Position numbers and translations under genes: made by a program
The notes under the pieces: model-generated
Told to the model about the DNA's origin: nothing
The model's database searches: none
The model's input: only the letters and a program-made list of their open reading frames with translations
In this document: in pieces, positions 1 to 11,344 of the stretch
Numbering within the stretch: the first letter of the stretch is position 1
How the letters are laid out: the number at the start of each line of letters is the position of its first letter
NCBI GenBank assembly: GCA_036927565.1
Contig: JAYESD010000009.1
Coordinates: forward strand, 151,364,929-151,428,928
DNA length: 64,000 nt
From: Tuctoria greenei
Lineage: Eukaryota > Streptophyta > Magnoliopsida > Poales > Poaceae
Direction of reading: 5' to 3'

Positions 1-155
1 CCTTTGCCGAGCATTGGCCTAGACAGTTTCGTATTCACATTATGGTCCAGAGGTAAGCCTTCATCATTGGCCTCATCAACAGCCACAACGTTTGTCGGCC
101 ACGTCGTCAGTAACCTTTTCTTTCTCGTGTTACCAGAGGCAGATGCATCCTCTTC
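1..155 (-). pseudogene. Possible TNPA-type (Transposase_24-like) exon of a minus-strand CACTA
   Basis: The minus strand is open here, apart from one stop upstream, and reads a basic stretch (NTRKKRLLTTWP) followed by an acidic run and SRPMLGKG at the window edge. This layout recalls the start of the plant Transposase_24 (TNPA-like) domain. It lies downstream of a minus-strand TNPD-type gene (1614-4375), where TNPA sits in complete CACTA elements. The gene continues beyond the window, so neither family nor integrity can be settled. Resemblance only. Confidence 0.3.
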
Positions 156-960
156 ATGTGTCTATTGTTGAGCTTCCTCTTCAATATGTTGTTGATGCTC
201 CGACTAAGACATCTTCAAATTCACAAAAAAATACCGAAATCCTATAAAACATTATCAAATTTCAGTCACATTCGCACAAACAGTCACATAAACATAAGGG
301 AGCAAATTCTCTCATGGCATTTGTACCTTAATAAGAAAAACATCTATGTGCAAAGTGTAAGGACAATCCAAACCAAGCAATCATTAAATAAATAACTAAA
401 CATTGACTGGTAATTAGCTAAGTTAATTATTGTATTTTCTTCTAATTCTCTTAATTATTTCAACTGTCCAACGTATAATTAATAAGAAAAATATCTATGT
501 GCCAAGTGTAAGGACAATCCTCATTAAATAAATCACTAAACATTGACCGGTAATACTCTAAGCGTAGGACTCCAAAAATATACTAAACATTGACTGGTGA
601 ACCACCAAAGCGCAGACCATTTCTACTCCAACCAAAGCGTAGTACTCCAAAAATATACTAAACATTGACCGATGAACCACCAAAGCGCAGACCATTTTGA
701 CTCAAACCAAAGCACGAACAAACCTTATTGGGGCAGTGTCAAGCTTGTTGATGGCGGCAGCGCGACAATGATCAAGATGGCAGTGTTGAGGTAGCAACAA
801 TCTCTAGGGAAGCGAACCGATGCGGCGGCGTGCTCCAGGGAAGGGGACGATGCGGTGAGGATTTCTAGAGTGAAAAGTGATCAGCACGCGAGAGCTAAAG
901 TGTTGAAAAGTTTTGCTAAGTCTTGGGAAGAGAGCGCCGAGTGAGCTAAAAGTACCTTAG
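156..960. repeat. AT-rich stretch with short direct repeats; no gene seen
   Basis: No coding signal. A 75 bp unit is repeated in tandem at 561-635 and 636-712 (shared core CTAAACATTGAC then GAACCACCAAAGCGCAGACC). A looser repeat beginning AATAAGAAAAA and containing GTAAGGACAATCC occurs near 330 and 483. These look like internal non-coding sequence of the CACTA element. Confidence 0.6.
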
Positions 961-1365
961 GGTAACAATCTGAGACGCGCCTCGAAAGAGAAACCGCAAG
1001 CGCATCTCCCACACGTGTATAAGCACATATCAGAGATGCACTTTACAAAAGATCGTCTCTTTTCTTTTGAATTAATGTGAGCTATTGTCAGTAATGCCAT
1101 TCATGTAGATCGAAGCGTTTAAATAGGAGCACACTTTATTAAAACGCGTCTCACGTTATCTTGCGTGAGAGACGCACCATTGTGAGGCGCCTCGCATCAT
1201 GTTCGCACACTGCCGCTAAGTCTGCTATAGATCGAAGCGCTCAAATCAGAGACGCCCTTTTTAAAAACTCATCTCACATTATCTTTGAGGCGCGTCTCGC
1301 ATCACGTTCGTATCCCTGGAAAGCAGAGCAAGTGCTATATTCAGTAGTTCTCCATAAGAAATAGA
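960..1365. repeat. CACTA-type subterminal repeats, GAGACGCGTCTC class
   Basis: Short motifs of the type GAGACGCGCCTC, GAGACGCACC and GCGTCTCGCATCACG recur in both orientations. The same class reappears at about 4650-4960 on the other side of the transposase gene. In En/Spm elements such arrays are binding sites for the TNPA protein. The motif differs from the TTTGCGACGG class at 5221-5491, so two element families may be nested here. No terminal CACTA motif is seen next to this array. Confidence 0.55.
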
Positions 1366-1613
1366 GCATAAGGCATCAGTACTTCTCCATAAGAAACAGA
1401 GCACATATGACCAATGAAAGTCAAATTTTTACTCAAATTGCAATATTATCATACATTTGAGCATATATCACACAAAATATCCAAATGGAAGTCAATTTTT
1501 CACTCAATTGACCATATTTTCATATATTTGAGCATATTTACACACAATTAATTTGGTACTTTATGTTGCAGTCTTGGTTTTTTGAAATTCTTGACTTTTT
1601 CTTGGTGATCATT

Positions 1614-4375
1614 CTACAAGTAAGGAGTTTCGTTGGTCGATGGTATTCTTAGCTTGATCATCGAGGTCACAAAAGGAGGAATCTCATCAAATTGGTCAAA
1701 ATCTTCCTCAACGACGGCATTCTCGACTTCGACGATTCGTTGTTTTCCTTGTATAACCACCTTAAGTCTTTTATTTGTTGTGTCTGGAACATAGAACACT
1801 TGAGCAACGTGTTCTGCTAACACGAAAGGCTCCCACTTATATCCTTGATGGTTAAGATCAACGCTAGTGAACTTGTACTTGTCTTGTACAACACCTTTGA
1901 TTCCAACAACCCATTTGCAACGGAAAAGAGGAATCTTGACACAATGGAAATGTGTTGCAACACATGGAAATAAGTGCGGAAGAATAAATCTAAATCTATA
2001 GTTATAGCATTCTTCCCGATGGTCCCTTTTCCTATGAGCCTCCCCTCATGACGAGACATGGGAACACCAATCAGGTTACTCGGGTCAGTGTACTTTAGAG
2101 CCCACTCCACAACTTCCTCTATAGAGTATCCTTGTACCATGCTGCCCTCAGGATAAGCTCAATTTCTAACGAAGGACTTCAGTATGCCATTGAATCTCTC
2201 GTACTCATACATATGGTGAAGGAACATAGGGCCAAGTAGCTTTATCTCCTTAATAAGATGAGTTGTGAAATGGACGCTGATGCCGAAAAAGGCAGGTGGA
2301 AAATACATCTCAAAGAAGCATAAAGTTTCATAGTGCCTTTTTTCCAATAACTCGAGATCTTCTCCACATAGTATTTTTTGACCGATTGCATTGATGAAAA
2401 AGCAAAAGTTCATTATAGCCTCCCGAACATTGACTGGTAGGATATTCTGAATTCCAATAGCAATCATCTGCGTAAACAATACATGGTAATCATGATACTT
2501 CACACGGGAGCTACTTTTAGATCTGGAAATGAAATAAGCCTTGAGACATTCGTCGAGTAGCCAGATGGTACTTTCACATTTTTCAAGAACCCACAAAACG
2601 CTTTCTTTTCATTTTTTGAAAGGGTGATGCATGATGTGGGTAGTTCCATTCCTTTTAGTGAGTCATTGATCCACAACTCAGGCCTAATTCCTATTTTCTT
2701 TAGATCTGCCCGTGCATGTCCATGGTCCCTAGTTTTCCCATCCGTGTTAAATAATGTCCCGAGTAGGCTCTCGCACATATTCTTCTCAACATGCATCACA
2801 TCAATCGAATGACGGACGTCTAAGTCTTTCCAATACGGTAGCTCCCAAAAAATTCATTGCTTCTTCCACATGTCATCTTCGCCAGTATTTTTGCTAGTCC
2901 TTTTCTGCTTACCAATGATAACATGGATATCCTTGACCATTTAATAGACTTCATGACCCGTGAGATGAGGTGGAGGACGCCTCTTCTCAGTGTCACCATT
3001 GAAATTATCCTTCTGCTTCATTGGAATGTAGTATCAATATCCCATATACACTATTTGCGTGACTCGCTCAGGTACTGCAATTTTATTTCTCTCAAACAAT
3101 GTGGACATTCGTTCCCTACTTTCTTACTCTGTCCAGACAAGTTACTTGCCGCTGGAGAATTACTAATAGTCACAAATAAAATGGCTTTGAGGTGAAAGTA
3201 CTCACGCTTATGGTCATCTTAGGCCTGCACTCCATCATTGTACCACAACCGCTTCAGATCTTCAACAAGAGGCCTGAAATAAGTGTCGATGTCATTCTCA
3301 GGTTGTTGTGGCCCTGGTATCAGTTCTGACATCATAATATATTTCCATTTGTGGCACAACCAAGGAGGAAGGTTCAAAACCATTAGCAAAATTTTCCACG
3401 TGGCATCAGTAGAATGTTTTATCATTCCAGCATCCTGCTTATGCTTCTCTTTGTGCCATCGCAACAATTCTGACTCCTTCTTGTTTGTAAACCAACGCTT
3501 CAAACGAGGAATGATAGGAAAGTACCAAAACACCTTTTTAGGCCCTCTTTTTCTTCTATTGCAGTTCCCGTCATCACCATCATATTTCTTACGATTGAAT
3601 CGGTCCATTCCACAAATAGGGCATTTCTCGAGGTTTTCGTACTCAGGTCCACGATATAAAATGCAATTATTATTGCACGTGTGGATTTTCTCCACCTCCA
3701 AACCTAGTGGACAGATTATCTGTTTTACGTCATAAACAATCGTAGGGACTGTGTTGCCTTGGGGTAACATATCCTTAAGGAGCGTCAACAATTCCTTAAA
3801 ACAACAATCACTCCATCCTTTGCTCACCTTCAAATGGAAAATTTTTACCATTGCAAACAATTACTTAGCCGCACAACCATGATACAATGACTTCTTCGAG
3901 TCTTCGATCATCTTCTTGTAATTTGCAAGTTCACAATTATTGTACCGATCATCGTCGCCATTTCTCTCGACATTTCGTACCATCTCCTCTATGTTATGCA
4001 CCTGAAACTCAATCTCACCATTGGTCAACCTTGATATATCTGGCTCATTCACATCCTCATCGTGATGTTCTTCGACACTGGTAGGGACCTCCCTCTCGAG
4101 ATATGAATCTCTCATCTCTGCTTCATTAAGCCCCTCCTCCCCACGTTTGTTCCAACATCGATAATCCACCATGAATCCATGTGTGATCAAATGTGACCTC
4201 AACACTCATATGTGCGATATCTCTTTTCATTCTTGCAGTGTTTGCAAGGACAACAAATAGTCCTTCTAATGTTGTCCAACATGTCTTTCTTCGCGAAAGC
4301 GATAAATGCATCTACCTCTTGGATATATTCATTGCAAAGATGCGGCCCATACATCCAACTTTGATCTGACGACAT
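1614..4375 (-). pseudogene. TNPD/TNP2-type CACTA transposase, broken
   Basis: Read on the minus strand from an ATG at 4375, the domains run in the order of the En/Spm family: a transposase-associated N-terminus (SSDQSWMYGPHL), a Transposase_21 region at 3219-3860 (GWSDCCFKELLTLLKDMLP, CPICGMDRF, YFPIIPRLKR, LRWHKEKHKQDAG), a DUF4218 region at about 2159-2799 (CFFEMYFPPAFF, HHMYEYERFNGILK) and a DUF4216 region at 1614-2140 (AEHVAQVFYVPD). Such proteins catalyse cut-and-paste transposition. Damage is heavy: a frameshift near 4205, an in-frame TAA just before 3860, an internal deletion in Transposase_21 after the residues STDATWK, and further frame breaks near 3200, 2500 and 2150. It cannot make a full transposase. 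A partial second copy lies at 34693-35876. Confidence 0.85.
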
Positions 4376-4999
4376 CTATGTAAAAGAAGAGCTAAATCAA
4401 AGAAATTCAAAGCCACTGATAGTGAAGATCTAAAGGGATAAAAAATAGTAAGGAATAGGAGAAGAGGACTAACTCTTTGTTTTAATATCCACTGATAATC
4501 ACCACAAGACTTTTAGAAGGGCACCTACAAAGAGGGCAAGAACAGGGCAGATCTGGTAGCCACTTGTTCTGCCATAGCTGGGAGGTCGTAGAAGGTCAAC
4601 AGAAAATCGAGACAAACAAATATAAAGCACATCTCTCTATAGCGGGAATGAGAGATGAGCCCGCTTCTATAACAAAAGGTGACGTGCCTGAACGGTGGGT
4701 ATGGGAGACACACCGGATTCGATTATGAAAGGAGACGCACTGCAAGGAAAGTTCATCTTAGTTACGAAAGAAATATGAGTCGAGCTCAATGCAAGCGTGT
4801 CTCCCATTTGTCAGAGTGGAGGGCGCGTCTCGGATACCGAATTAACTAAGACGTGCTATATTGTAACGCGTCTCCTTGTACGTTCAACGAAGCCATGTCA
4901 GATCCTCGGTGAAGCGGGCTCCTCTCGCTTAAGGTTATCAAAGACGTTCTCATTTTAGCACATCGTCTATCTTTGTCTCCTATTTGGGTTACTTACGTA
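4376..4999 (-). repeat. Upstream leader/intron region with second GAGACGC repeat array
   Basis: Upstream of the broken transposase. Short motifs such as GGAGACGCACTG, GTGTCTCCC, GGCGCGTCTCGG and AACGCGTCTCC recur at about 4650-4960, matching the array at 960-1365. No open frame of interest. On the minus strand the segment would be intron between a first exon near 5000-5190 and the transposase start. Confidence 0.5.
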
Positions 5000-5220
5000 G
5001 TTGTAGCGCGGTGGGGCGACGGGCGACGGTAGGGGTGTCGACGACAGCCATGAGGCGACCGGCGGTGGGGCAAATGGTCGGGGAGCTCGGTGGCGGCCAT
5101 GGGAGGCGTGCGGCCATAGGAGGAGCGCGGCTCGGTGGCGACGGCGGGAGCGGAGGCATGAAGTGTGGCAGTTGCGGGTGTTAGGGCGAAACGGAGTCAG
5201 GCCGCGTGTGGCGGAGTATA
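5000..5220 (-). other. GC-rich first-exon-like segment, minus strand
   Basis: On the minus strand an ATG at 5160 opens a proline-rich frame (MPPLPPSPPSRAPPMAAR) that runs to a good splice donor, reading CAACTAC then GTAAGTAAC, at about 4996. GC content jumps relative to the flanks. It sits just inside the CACTA terminus, where the transposase leader exon is expected. It may be only an untranslated leader. Confidence 0.35.
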
Positions 5221-5491
5221 TCACCTTTATTTGCGACGGCCCTTTAAATTGCGACAGTTCAAGAGTTGGCTGTCACAATTTACATAACTTGCGACGGTAT
5301 TAGGTTCGGTCATCGCAAGTTATCTTCAATTTGCGACGGTGTTGGGCCTACCATCGCAAATAAAATATCTATTTGCGATGGCCGTTTACTTTTGCAACAG
5401 CCAGTGCGAGCCGTCGCAAGTTACTCTATTTGCGACGACTGACCGCCGTAAATTTTTTTAACCGTCATAAATGATCGCTTTTCGTGTAGCG
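5221..5491 (-). mobile_element. CACTA terminus with TTTGCGACGG subterminal repeats
   Basis: Repeats of TTTGCGACGG and its complement fill this stretch and end in a sequence whose complement reads CGCTACACGAAAAGCGATCA. This matches the intact terminus at 52642 (CACTACAGGAAAAGCGATCA) apart from two changes. It is therefore the outer end of a CACTA element whose body lies to the left and leaves the window. The possible 3 bp target copy is GAA at 5492-5494; the other end is not visible. Confidence 0.75.
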
Positions 5492-5520
5492 GAAGCTGAC
5501 ATGATGAGTAGGTAGTAACA

Positions 5521-6237
5521 ATGACCAGACCCGCACTCCATCACAAAGCACGTACAGCCGAGAGAGCACAAGCTAGCTGCAGGCACAAGTTAGACGAGCG
5601 TGTGGAGTCAAAACTGGAGAAATTTCCACTCGAGGTTTTGAGCCCGACCCAGTACTCTCCTTCTCTCAAACCAAAACCGGAATTAATCCCGTTTTCTCTC
5701 AAACGTGTCCGAAATGAACGACTGATGTTGAGCTCCACATACCCGACAAGACATTTTGTCCATTTCATCCCGATTGCTGTCACTGACCCAGCTCCAGTCC
5801 ACACTCTTCCCAAGGCTATGAGTTTGAAACGTATCTGAAATTCTGGACCAGTTTCCACCGTCTTCCTCCCCACTCTCATCCCAGAGCGACAGATCTCGCT
5901 GGAATTCTCATAGCCTATACACCCCTCACCTCCCCCAGCACTGCCCAAAACATCCTCGCACAAGACGAGAGCAGCGTTCGTGAGCAGCTACGGGCGTGGA
6001 AAATGAAGAACGCGAGTCACGCAAAGGAAAGATCAGTCGAGTTCCAGGGGCAGGCCTCCGCCGGCTGCGATGATGCCCGTGTCTCCTGGTTGCCGCTGCG
6101 CCGGGAGCTGCCCGTCGGCTACGGCAACACCGTGCACAAGCTGATTCGTCGCGAGATCGGCGGGCTGAGCGGCCGGACGCCGCCGCGCCCTGATGCCACC
6201 TTCTGCGCCGAGAAGTTCCGGAGTTTCAACCTGCAGG
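5521..6237 (+). other. Orphan plant first exon, product unknown
   Basis: A pyrimidine-rich leader (about 5840-5960) precedes an ATG at 6003 and a GC-rich open frame ending at a sound donor (CTGCAG then GTACGG at 6238). The frame reads VSWLPLRRELPVGYGN and LIRREIGGLSGRTPP. The rising GC content is typical of grass first exons. I do not recognise the family and find no following exon before the CACTA at 6976. It could be the severed start of a host gene or an older capture. Confidence 0.35.
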
Positions 6238-6700
6238 TACGGTGAGCGATCTAGCAACGCGGCCATGGCCTGCGCGTATCGTATCCCCAAATTTTTTTAG
6301 ATAATGATCGTGTCCCCAATTATTTTTAGTTGTTGTCCATCTACCCTTCATCTAGCGGCGGTACATTTACATGATCACATGTGCAAGTGCTACGTTAATT
6401 TACCAGCGGTCTGAGATTTTAACCCAGCCGTGTCTAGTGAGCCAGACCATTAACTGTTTGTTCTTCATTTTGAAAAAAAAAACTCGCTTGTCCCTCTCAA
6501 GCCAGATAATCCAGATTCAAAATCCTTATAAATTTGAACAAAATTCAGATACATTCAAAATATTTTTATGAGTGAATTTTTTTTTGGTCGCCACCATTAA
6601 AACGTAATTTTGGCGAAATATTGCTGAAATATTTTTCCTTACCTTGGTGACGCTGGTGGTGGAGCTCCCTGCTGCCAGTATCTCAAACCAGACTTGCAGA
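6238..6700. other. No gene seen
   Basis: AT-rich sequence following the orphan exon, possibly its intron. I see no repeats, terminal motifs or coding signal. Confidence 0.5.
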
Positions 6701-6960
6701 CTATCTTCCTCGTTCCAGCAATTTGGGTTCAGCCTTAGAACAATTATTCATTGGCTCATCTGCATATCCATACGGTTCTTGACACCGGGCACTCCTTGAA
6801 CAAGCGATGCACTGTCTCCAGGCTCCAATATATAGCAGGGACATAGAAATAACAATTCGGCCAACCTCTTCTTTGTTATCTATTAGACGTCCAGACCCAA
6901 CTCTGGAGCATAAGCCATAGAAACATTTACATCTTGGCAGCACCCATACCTTTCATACCA
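6701..6960 (-). pseudogene. LINE ORF2 fragment (zf-RVT region)
   Basis: The minus strand reads ETVHRLFKECPVSRTVW, which fits the HLF.CP motif of the zinc-binding domain at the C-terminus of plant L1-type reverse transcriptases. It then reads NCWNEEDSLQVWFEILA in a shifted frame. Stops and frame changes show that it is dead. Larger LINE remnants in the same orientation are at 37081-37345 and 51235-52400. Confidence 0.5.
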
Positions 6961-6975
6961 TTTCTCTAAAAATTG

Positions 6976-8272
6976 CACTACTACAAAAAACATTTTTACA
7001 GGCGCTTCTATATTTTTTTATAGACGGTCCATTAAAAGTGCCGCTTGTGATGTGAGATGAGTTAATAACCGTCTGTGATAATAGAATATCACAGGTGGTC
7101 CGTAACAAACAACCGCCTGTGAAAATGTATTGATTTTCACAGGCGGCCCGTAACAAAAACCGCCTGTGATAATAGTCATTATCACAGGCGGCCCGTAACA
7201 AACAACCGTCTGTGAAAATATAATGATTTTCACAGGCGGTCTGTAACATAAAAACCGCCTGTGATAATGATGGCTCCTCATTGGTCCGCTGCTTCATCCC
7301 ACGGATCACTCTTGGACTTCGTATCTCCGCTGTCCGCTGCTTATCGATCCAACGACTCAGTTTAGAAGCCGCACGATAGATGTGTCTATAACAGCAACAG
7401 CCACGGTTCAGTCTGTGATCCTCCGTCAGCCTCCCAAGGTACGGCTTCCGGCGGCATCTCCCAAGGCGCGGCTGCTGGCGGCCTCTCTCAAGGCGCGACT
7501 AAGGCGCGACTTCGGTTGCTCCAGACCTCGGCGGCTCCAGCGCGGCCTCCCGACGAGTGCGAGCCCTGCCAACGCGAGCACGGGCGCGGATCTGGCACAG
7601 TCCACCTCGGGCTCCCGGCGGCGCGGCTGCCGGCGGCCTCTCTCAAGGCGCGATTAAGGCGCGACTTCGGTTGCTCCGGACCTCGACGGCTCTAGCGCGG
7701 CCTCCCGACGAGCGCGAGGCCTGCCGACGCGAGCACGGACACAGATCTGGCACAGTCTACCTCAGGCTCCCGGCGGCGCGACTCCGGCGCGCCTCCCGGC
7801 GAGCGAGCGCCCTGCCGGCATGGGCGCGGGCATAGATCCGGCGCGGTCTACCTCGGGCTCTCGACGGCGCGACTCCTCCGGCTCCAAGCGGCACGACCTC
7901 GTCGGGCTTCGGGCGGCACGGCTCTTGGCGGTGCGACCTCCTTCGCCACTTGGCGGCGCTCTTCCAGCTCCCGGCAACGCGGCGACCTCCAGGCGGCGCG
8001 GCCTCTTCTGACTCCCGGCGGCACATGTGAATTTTTTTTGTTTCACTAGCCATTTTCACAGGCGGTTTTTTATTACCGACCGCCTGTGAAAATGCATTTT
8101 CACAGGCGGTTTTTTATTAAAAACCGTCTGTAAAAATGTAGTTTCACAGGCGGATTATGCAACCGCCTGTGTTAATCGATCATTTTTACAGGCTCTTCGT
8201 TACAGACGGTTTTTAAAACTGTATGCGATAATATGTTTAGAACCGCCTGCGATGAACCATTTTGTAGTAGTG
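6976..8272 (-). mobile_element. Non-autonomous CACTA, 1297 bp
   Basis: The left end reads CACTACTACAAAAAAC and the right end TTTTGTAGTAGTG, giving perfect outer inverted repeats. Within each end, CCGCCTGTGA motifs alternate in both orientations. Flanking triplets are TTG and TAG, so the target duplication is imperfect. The body is the reverse-complement relative of 47991-49323: both share the stretch around 7290-7450, but this copy lacks the DUF247 fragment and carries a 155 bp tandem repeat. There is no transposase, so movement would need a protein from another element. Confidence 0.85.
7466..7930. repeat. GC-rich 155 bp tandem repeat inside the short CACTA
   Basis: Unit starts at 7466, 7621 and 7776 give a constant 155 bp period, with a shorter diverged fourth unit near 7866. 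Shared pieces include GGCGGCCTCTCTCAAGGCGC and GGCGCGACTTCGGTTGCTCC. The 47991-49323 element holds a single equivalent of this unit, so it expanded here. Open frames across it are by-products of GC richness. Confidence 0.75.
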
Positions 8273-10561
8273 TAGAGTGTGGTCTCTAAGATTATGGCAA
8301 GCAAATAACTTCCACAATTTTTAGAGATGAAACTGTAGCTTGAATATAGCCATCAGTTGATAATCAAGATAGAGAAAAATTGTCCTGGTCCTAGCAAAAG
8401 TGGTTTCATAAATTTCTAAGCCTTGGTGAAGAATTTATTGAGTTTCTAAGTTGACAAGAATTTCTGGAATTGTCTTGTAATTGAACTTTTAAGCATTTAG
8501 TCAATATTCAGTTTGAAATTGAATTAAGACTAGAATATGAGGTCCATTAAATCCAAGATTTTTACAGGAGCTAAGGTGTGACGAAAGGAAGACTCAGTCC
8601 AAATTTGGGGCATAATAAAGCATCTGCATATCTGTGAAAATTCAATAACTGAAAAAGGTAATTGAATTATACAGAGGTTAAAACAGGTGCAATGGCTCCC
8701 AAATTTTTGCTGGTAGTCAAGAATAGGACAATAATGTTTATGTGAATGTTGGGGATATTTCCAGGGAATACTTCATCTGGAAAAATTGTATTTTACTTGG
8801 GAAAGATTAATTCCTACAGAATTAAATATTGATTTTCACAGAGCCTAATTGGTACGGAGCGAAACTAGAGCTCAAGGGCTTTCAAAAAAAATTTGTCTGA
8901 ATTAATTTGGAGTATTCTACAGAAAGATATTCAATTTAGAAGTTTGGACAAATTTCTGGAATTAAATATATCCTAAAGACCACGTGGCGCATTCTGGTTG
9001 AGGCAGCACCGGGGTCCACAGAATTAAAGCGCGCAGCCACACTAGATCTCAGCCGCACCGTGATCCCGCAGTGAATGGCAGGTGGGACCAGATGGGGTCA
9101 TCGTCTACCTCAGGCCGGTGCTCGCGCGGAACAGCACCCGCGGCGGTGGCTCGCCGGCGAGCTCGCCGCCGGCTAAACCAACGGACCAGACTCGCGGAAA
9201 CTTGCCGCCTGGGGGTTTTTGGGGTCGCTGAGCACGATGGTGAGGTCAGTGGGTCCTGAAGCTCGCCGGAAAAGGTCGTGCGACGGCGGCGGCGGCGATG
9301 AGCGCTCGGGCAACATAGAACTCGCTCCAGCGTAGCTCAAATCACTTGGGAATTTCTCCAAAACCTTTCTGGGATGATGGAGTTCAAGGACCTGGGCGTA
9401 GAAGGGGAGTGAGTTGCCGGGAATCACGAGTTCGACGGTGAACCGAGGTTTTCTCACCGGCGGCGAGCAAAACTCGAAATTCAGAGCCGTTGCTCGATGA
9501 TTCTTAATGGTTCTTGCTCAGACAGGAGCGCTAGGGTCTATAGAAACTATCTCTAAGCAATTGCAAAGGATGATTACTTGCAGAAAAGGAATCGACGTGA
9601 AAACTTAGCTAGTTATCTACTTTTGGCCGTAGGGGAAACGAACAATAACTCGCTGAAGCTTCAACGATAAGGGAAATGGTTTGTACCATGAGCTAGAGTT
9701 TGATCAGGCGCACCTTTTTGCTCTTTGGAGCTTGGCTTGAAACGGCGCGGAACGGCGGCACACCGCGGAGCAGTGGTGAGCGGCGGTGATGGCGCACGGC
9801 GGAAGAAGAGTCGCGAGGCAGTGGAGCTGCGATCGGGGATGAGGAGTGAAGGGAGCTTCGGCCGGCCTTTTATAGGGCCGCGGCGAGCAGGCAGGCAGCT
9901 CGCTGGAGCTGCATGCGCGCGCGGTGTCGAGCGGAGGTGCGTCGGTACAGAGATGGCGGGATCGAGCTGATCCATTCAAAGAGGAGCTGACATGTGGGGC
10001 CCACTGTCCAGTGATACTCCCCACAGTTCAGTTACTAAATTCATTTAAAAATAGAAGATCAACTCCAAAAATCATGAAATTTTGTGGAGATGGCAAATGA
10101 ATTATTCTGAACACAATGGTGAACTCAAATCTTATGTTTAAAGAAGTTGGAGAAGAATTAAAAATTCAGATTTGAATTTGATTCAAATTCACCAAGCACC
10201 TCAAATAAAATAGTAGATGAGTTTCTAAAATCTTGAAACTTTGTAAGCATGCTATAGAGGAATTTAGGAGCTCATGGAAAAATTTAGAGCCCTTAATTTG
10301 AATATTTGGGTTAGAGCTTATCAGGGCTTCATTTTGCATTGCTTACTAAATCTTATCCAAAAATTCTTATTCTTAAAAAGGGTGAATAGAATATAATTTG
10401 GATTCATGGTGAAGTCCAATACCCATGTTAAAAGAATTTAACAATGAGTGCAAGAAAAGTTTTAGATGGCATAGTTCATGTGCACCATTATATTGGATAT
10501 CTAAAATAGTTGATCACAAAACCCATATGAACTTAACATGCCATAAAAGTGGGGTTTTACA
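8273..10561 (-). mobile_element. LTR-like fragment, minus orientation
   Basis: The right edge, read on the minus strand, starts TGTAAAACCCCAC, closely resembling the LTR start TGTAAAAGCCCG at 34692. A GC-rich block at 9000-10000 with a minus-strand TATA element (CCCTATAAAAGG, about 9868-9881) sits where the promoter lies in the 33.2-34.7 kb LTR. Flanking AT-rich sequence is of the same character. The left edge is cut by the CACTA at 6976-8272 or lost. The overlapping frames at 9071-10024 are not convincing genes. Confidence 0.5.
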
Positions 10562-10960
10562 CACAATGTGATGACAGAACGCGCAGACTGACAGTTTTGC
10601 TACATGATCCTACAGGCTTTGCTCCAATGAATATAACGAAGTGGAACTTCTTCAGCATATATTTGGTAAACCAAATGATCCTAGGAGAAGAAAAACAACT
10701 ACTATTCAGAATATTATCTTTGCAAACTACCAGAAGATGAAATGCTACTGATTTCACAGTTTCAGACACAAAGAACCAACTACCAATTTATCGTGATATA
10801 ACCATCCACGACGAAAGGAGTAACTCCTATTCATTCGAACTTGATAGTTTTATCTCTACAAACTACCAGAATATGAAATGCTACTGATTTCACAGTTTCA
10901 AACACACAGAACCAACTACCAATTTATCATGATATAACCATCCACATAAATCTTGCCCCA
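10562..10960. repeat. Unassigned segment with a 136 bp tandem duplication
   Basis: Two copies of a 136 bp unit start at 10723 and 10859 (shared CAAACTACCAGAA, then GAAATGCTACTGATTTCACA). A short plus-strand frame before them reads ELLQHIFGKPNDPRRRK, which looks protein-like, but I cannot name it. It may be captured host sequence belonging to the large CACTA to the right. Confidence 0.35.
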
Positions 10961-11340
10961 CTGAACCCTAACCAAAGATGCCACCGAACTTCACAGTTTT
11001 TCGAATTCCACCGAACCCTAACCAAGGATGCCTACCATTTTCCAATTCCCGAACCCTAACCAAGGATATGCAAGGCGGCAGCGAGGGCGGTGAGGGAGTT
11101 GGAACGGCGAAGGAGGATGGAAGGTTGAAGGGTTTAGGGTTTACCTTGAAGCTCGGCAGCAACGGCAATGGCTTCGCTCGGCATACCTAGAAGTGATGAG
11201 GGCGAAGCACGGCGGCGACGGCGAAGCTCGGCGGCGACGGCGGTGAACACTTGGCGGCAAACGAAATTTTGGCAGCCTAATGGCGTCTAAGTGTTTCGCC
11301 CGGGTTAGGTTTTCCCAACGCTGCCAAGGGGTATATATAG
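10961..11340 (-). promoter_or_regulatory. Leftward promoter and short first exon next to the CACTA repeats
   Basis: Read leftward, a TATA element (CTATATATACCCC, 11340-11328) follows directly on the subterminal repeats. A GC-rich leader and an ATG at 11187 come next (MPSEAIAVAAELQ), ending at a donor-like GTAAACCCTAAACC. The layout, repeats then TATA then GC-rich leader, mirrors the rightward promoter at 14814. Three to four copies of a GAACCCTAACCAAG motif lie at 10965-11070. Which gene this served is unknown; no later exon is recognised. Confidence 0.4.
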
Positions 11341-11344
11341 ACTC

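Noticed and set aside
7018..7309. Repetitive frame with CGPPV-like repeats, and the similar one at 49018-49281
   Set aside because: It is translation of CACTA subterminal repeats, not a repeat protein.
10549..10740. Frame reading CDDRTRRLTVLLHD, reminiscent of strictosidine-synthase-like proteins
   Set aside because: The match is a dozen residues from memory, and other frames in the same stretch look equally plausible.
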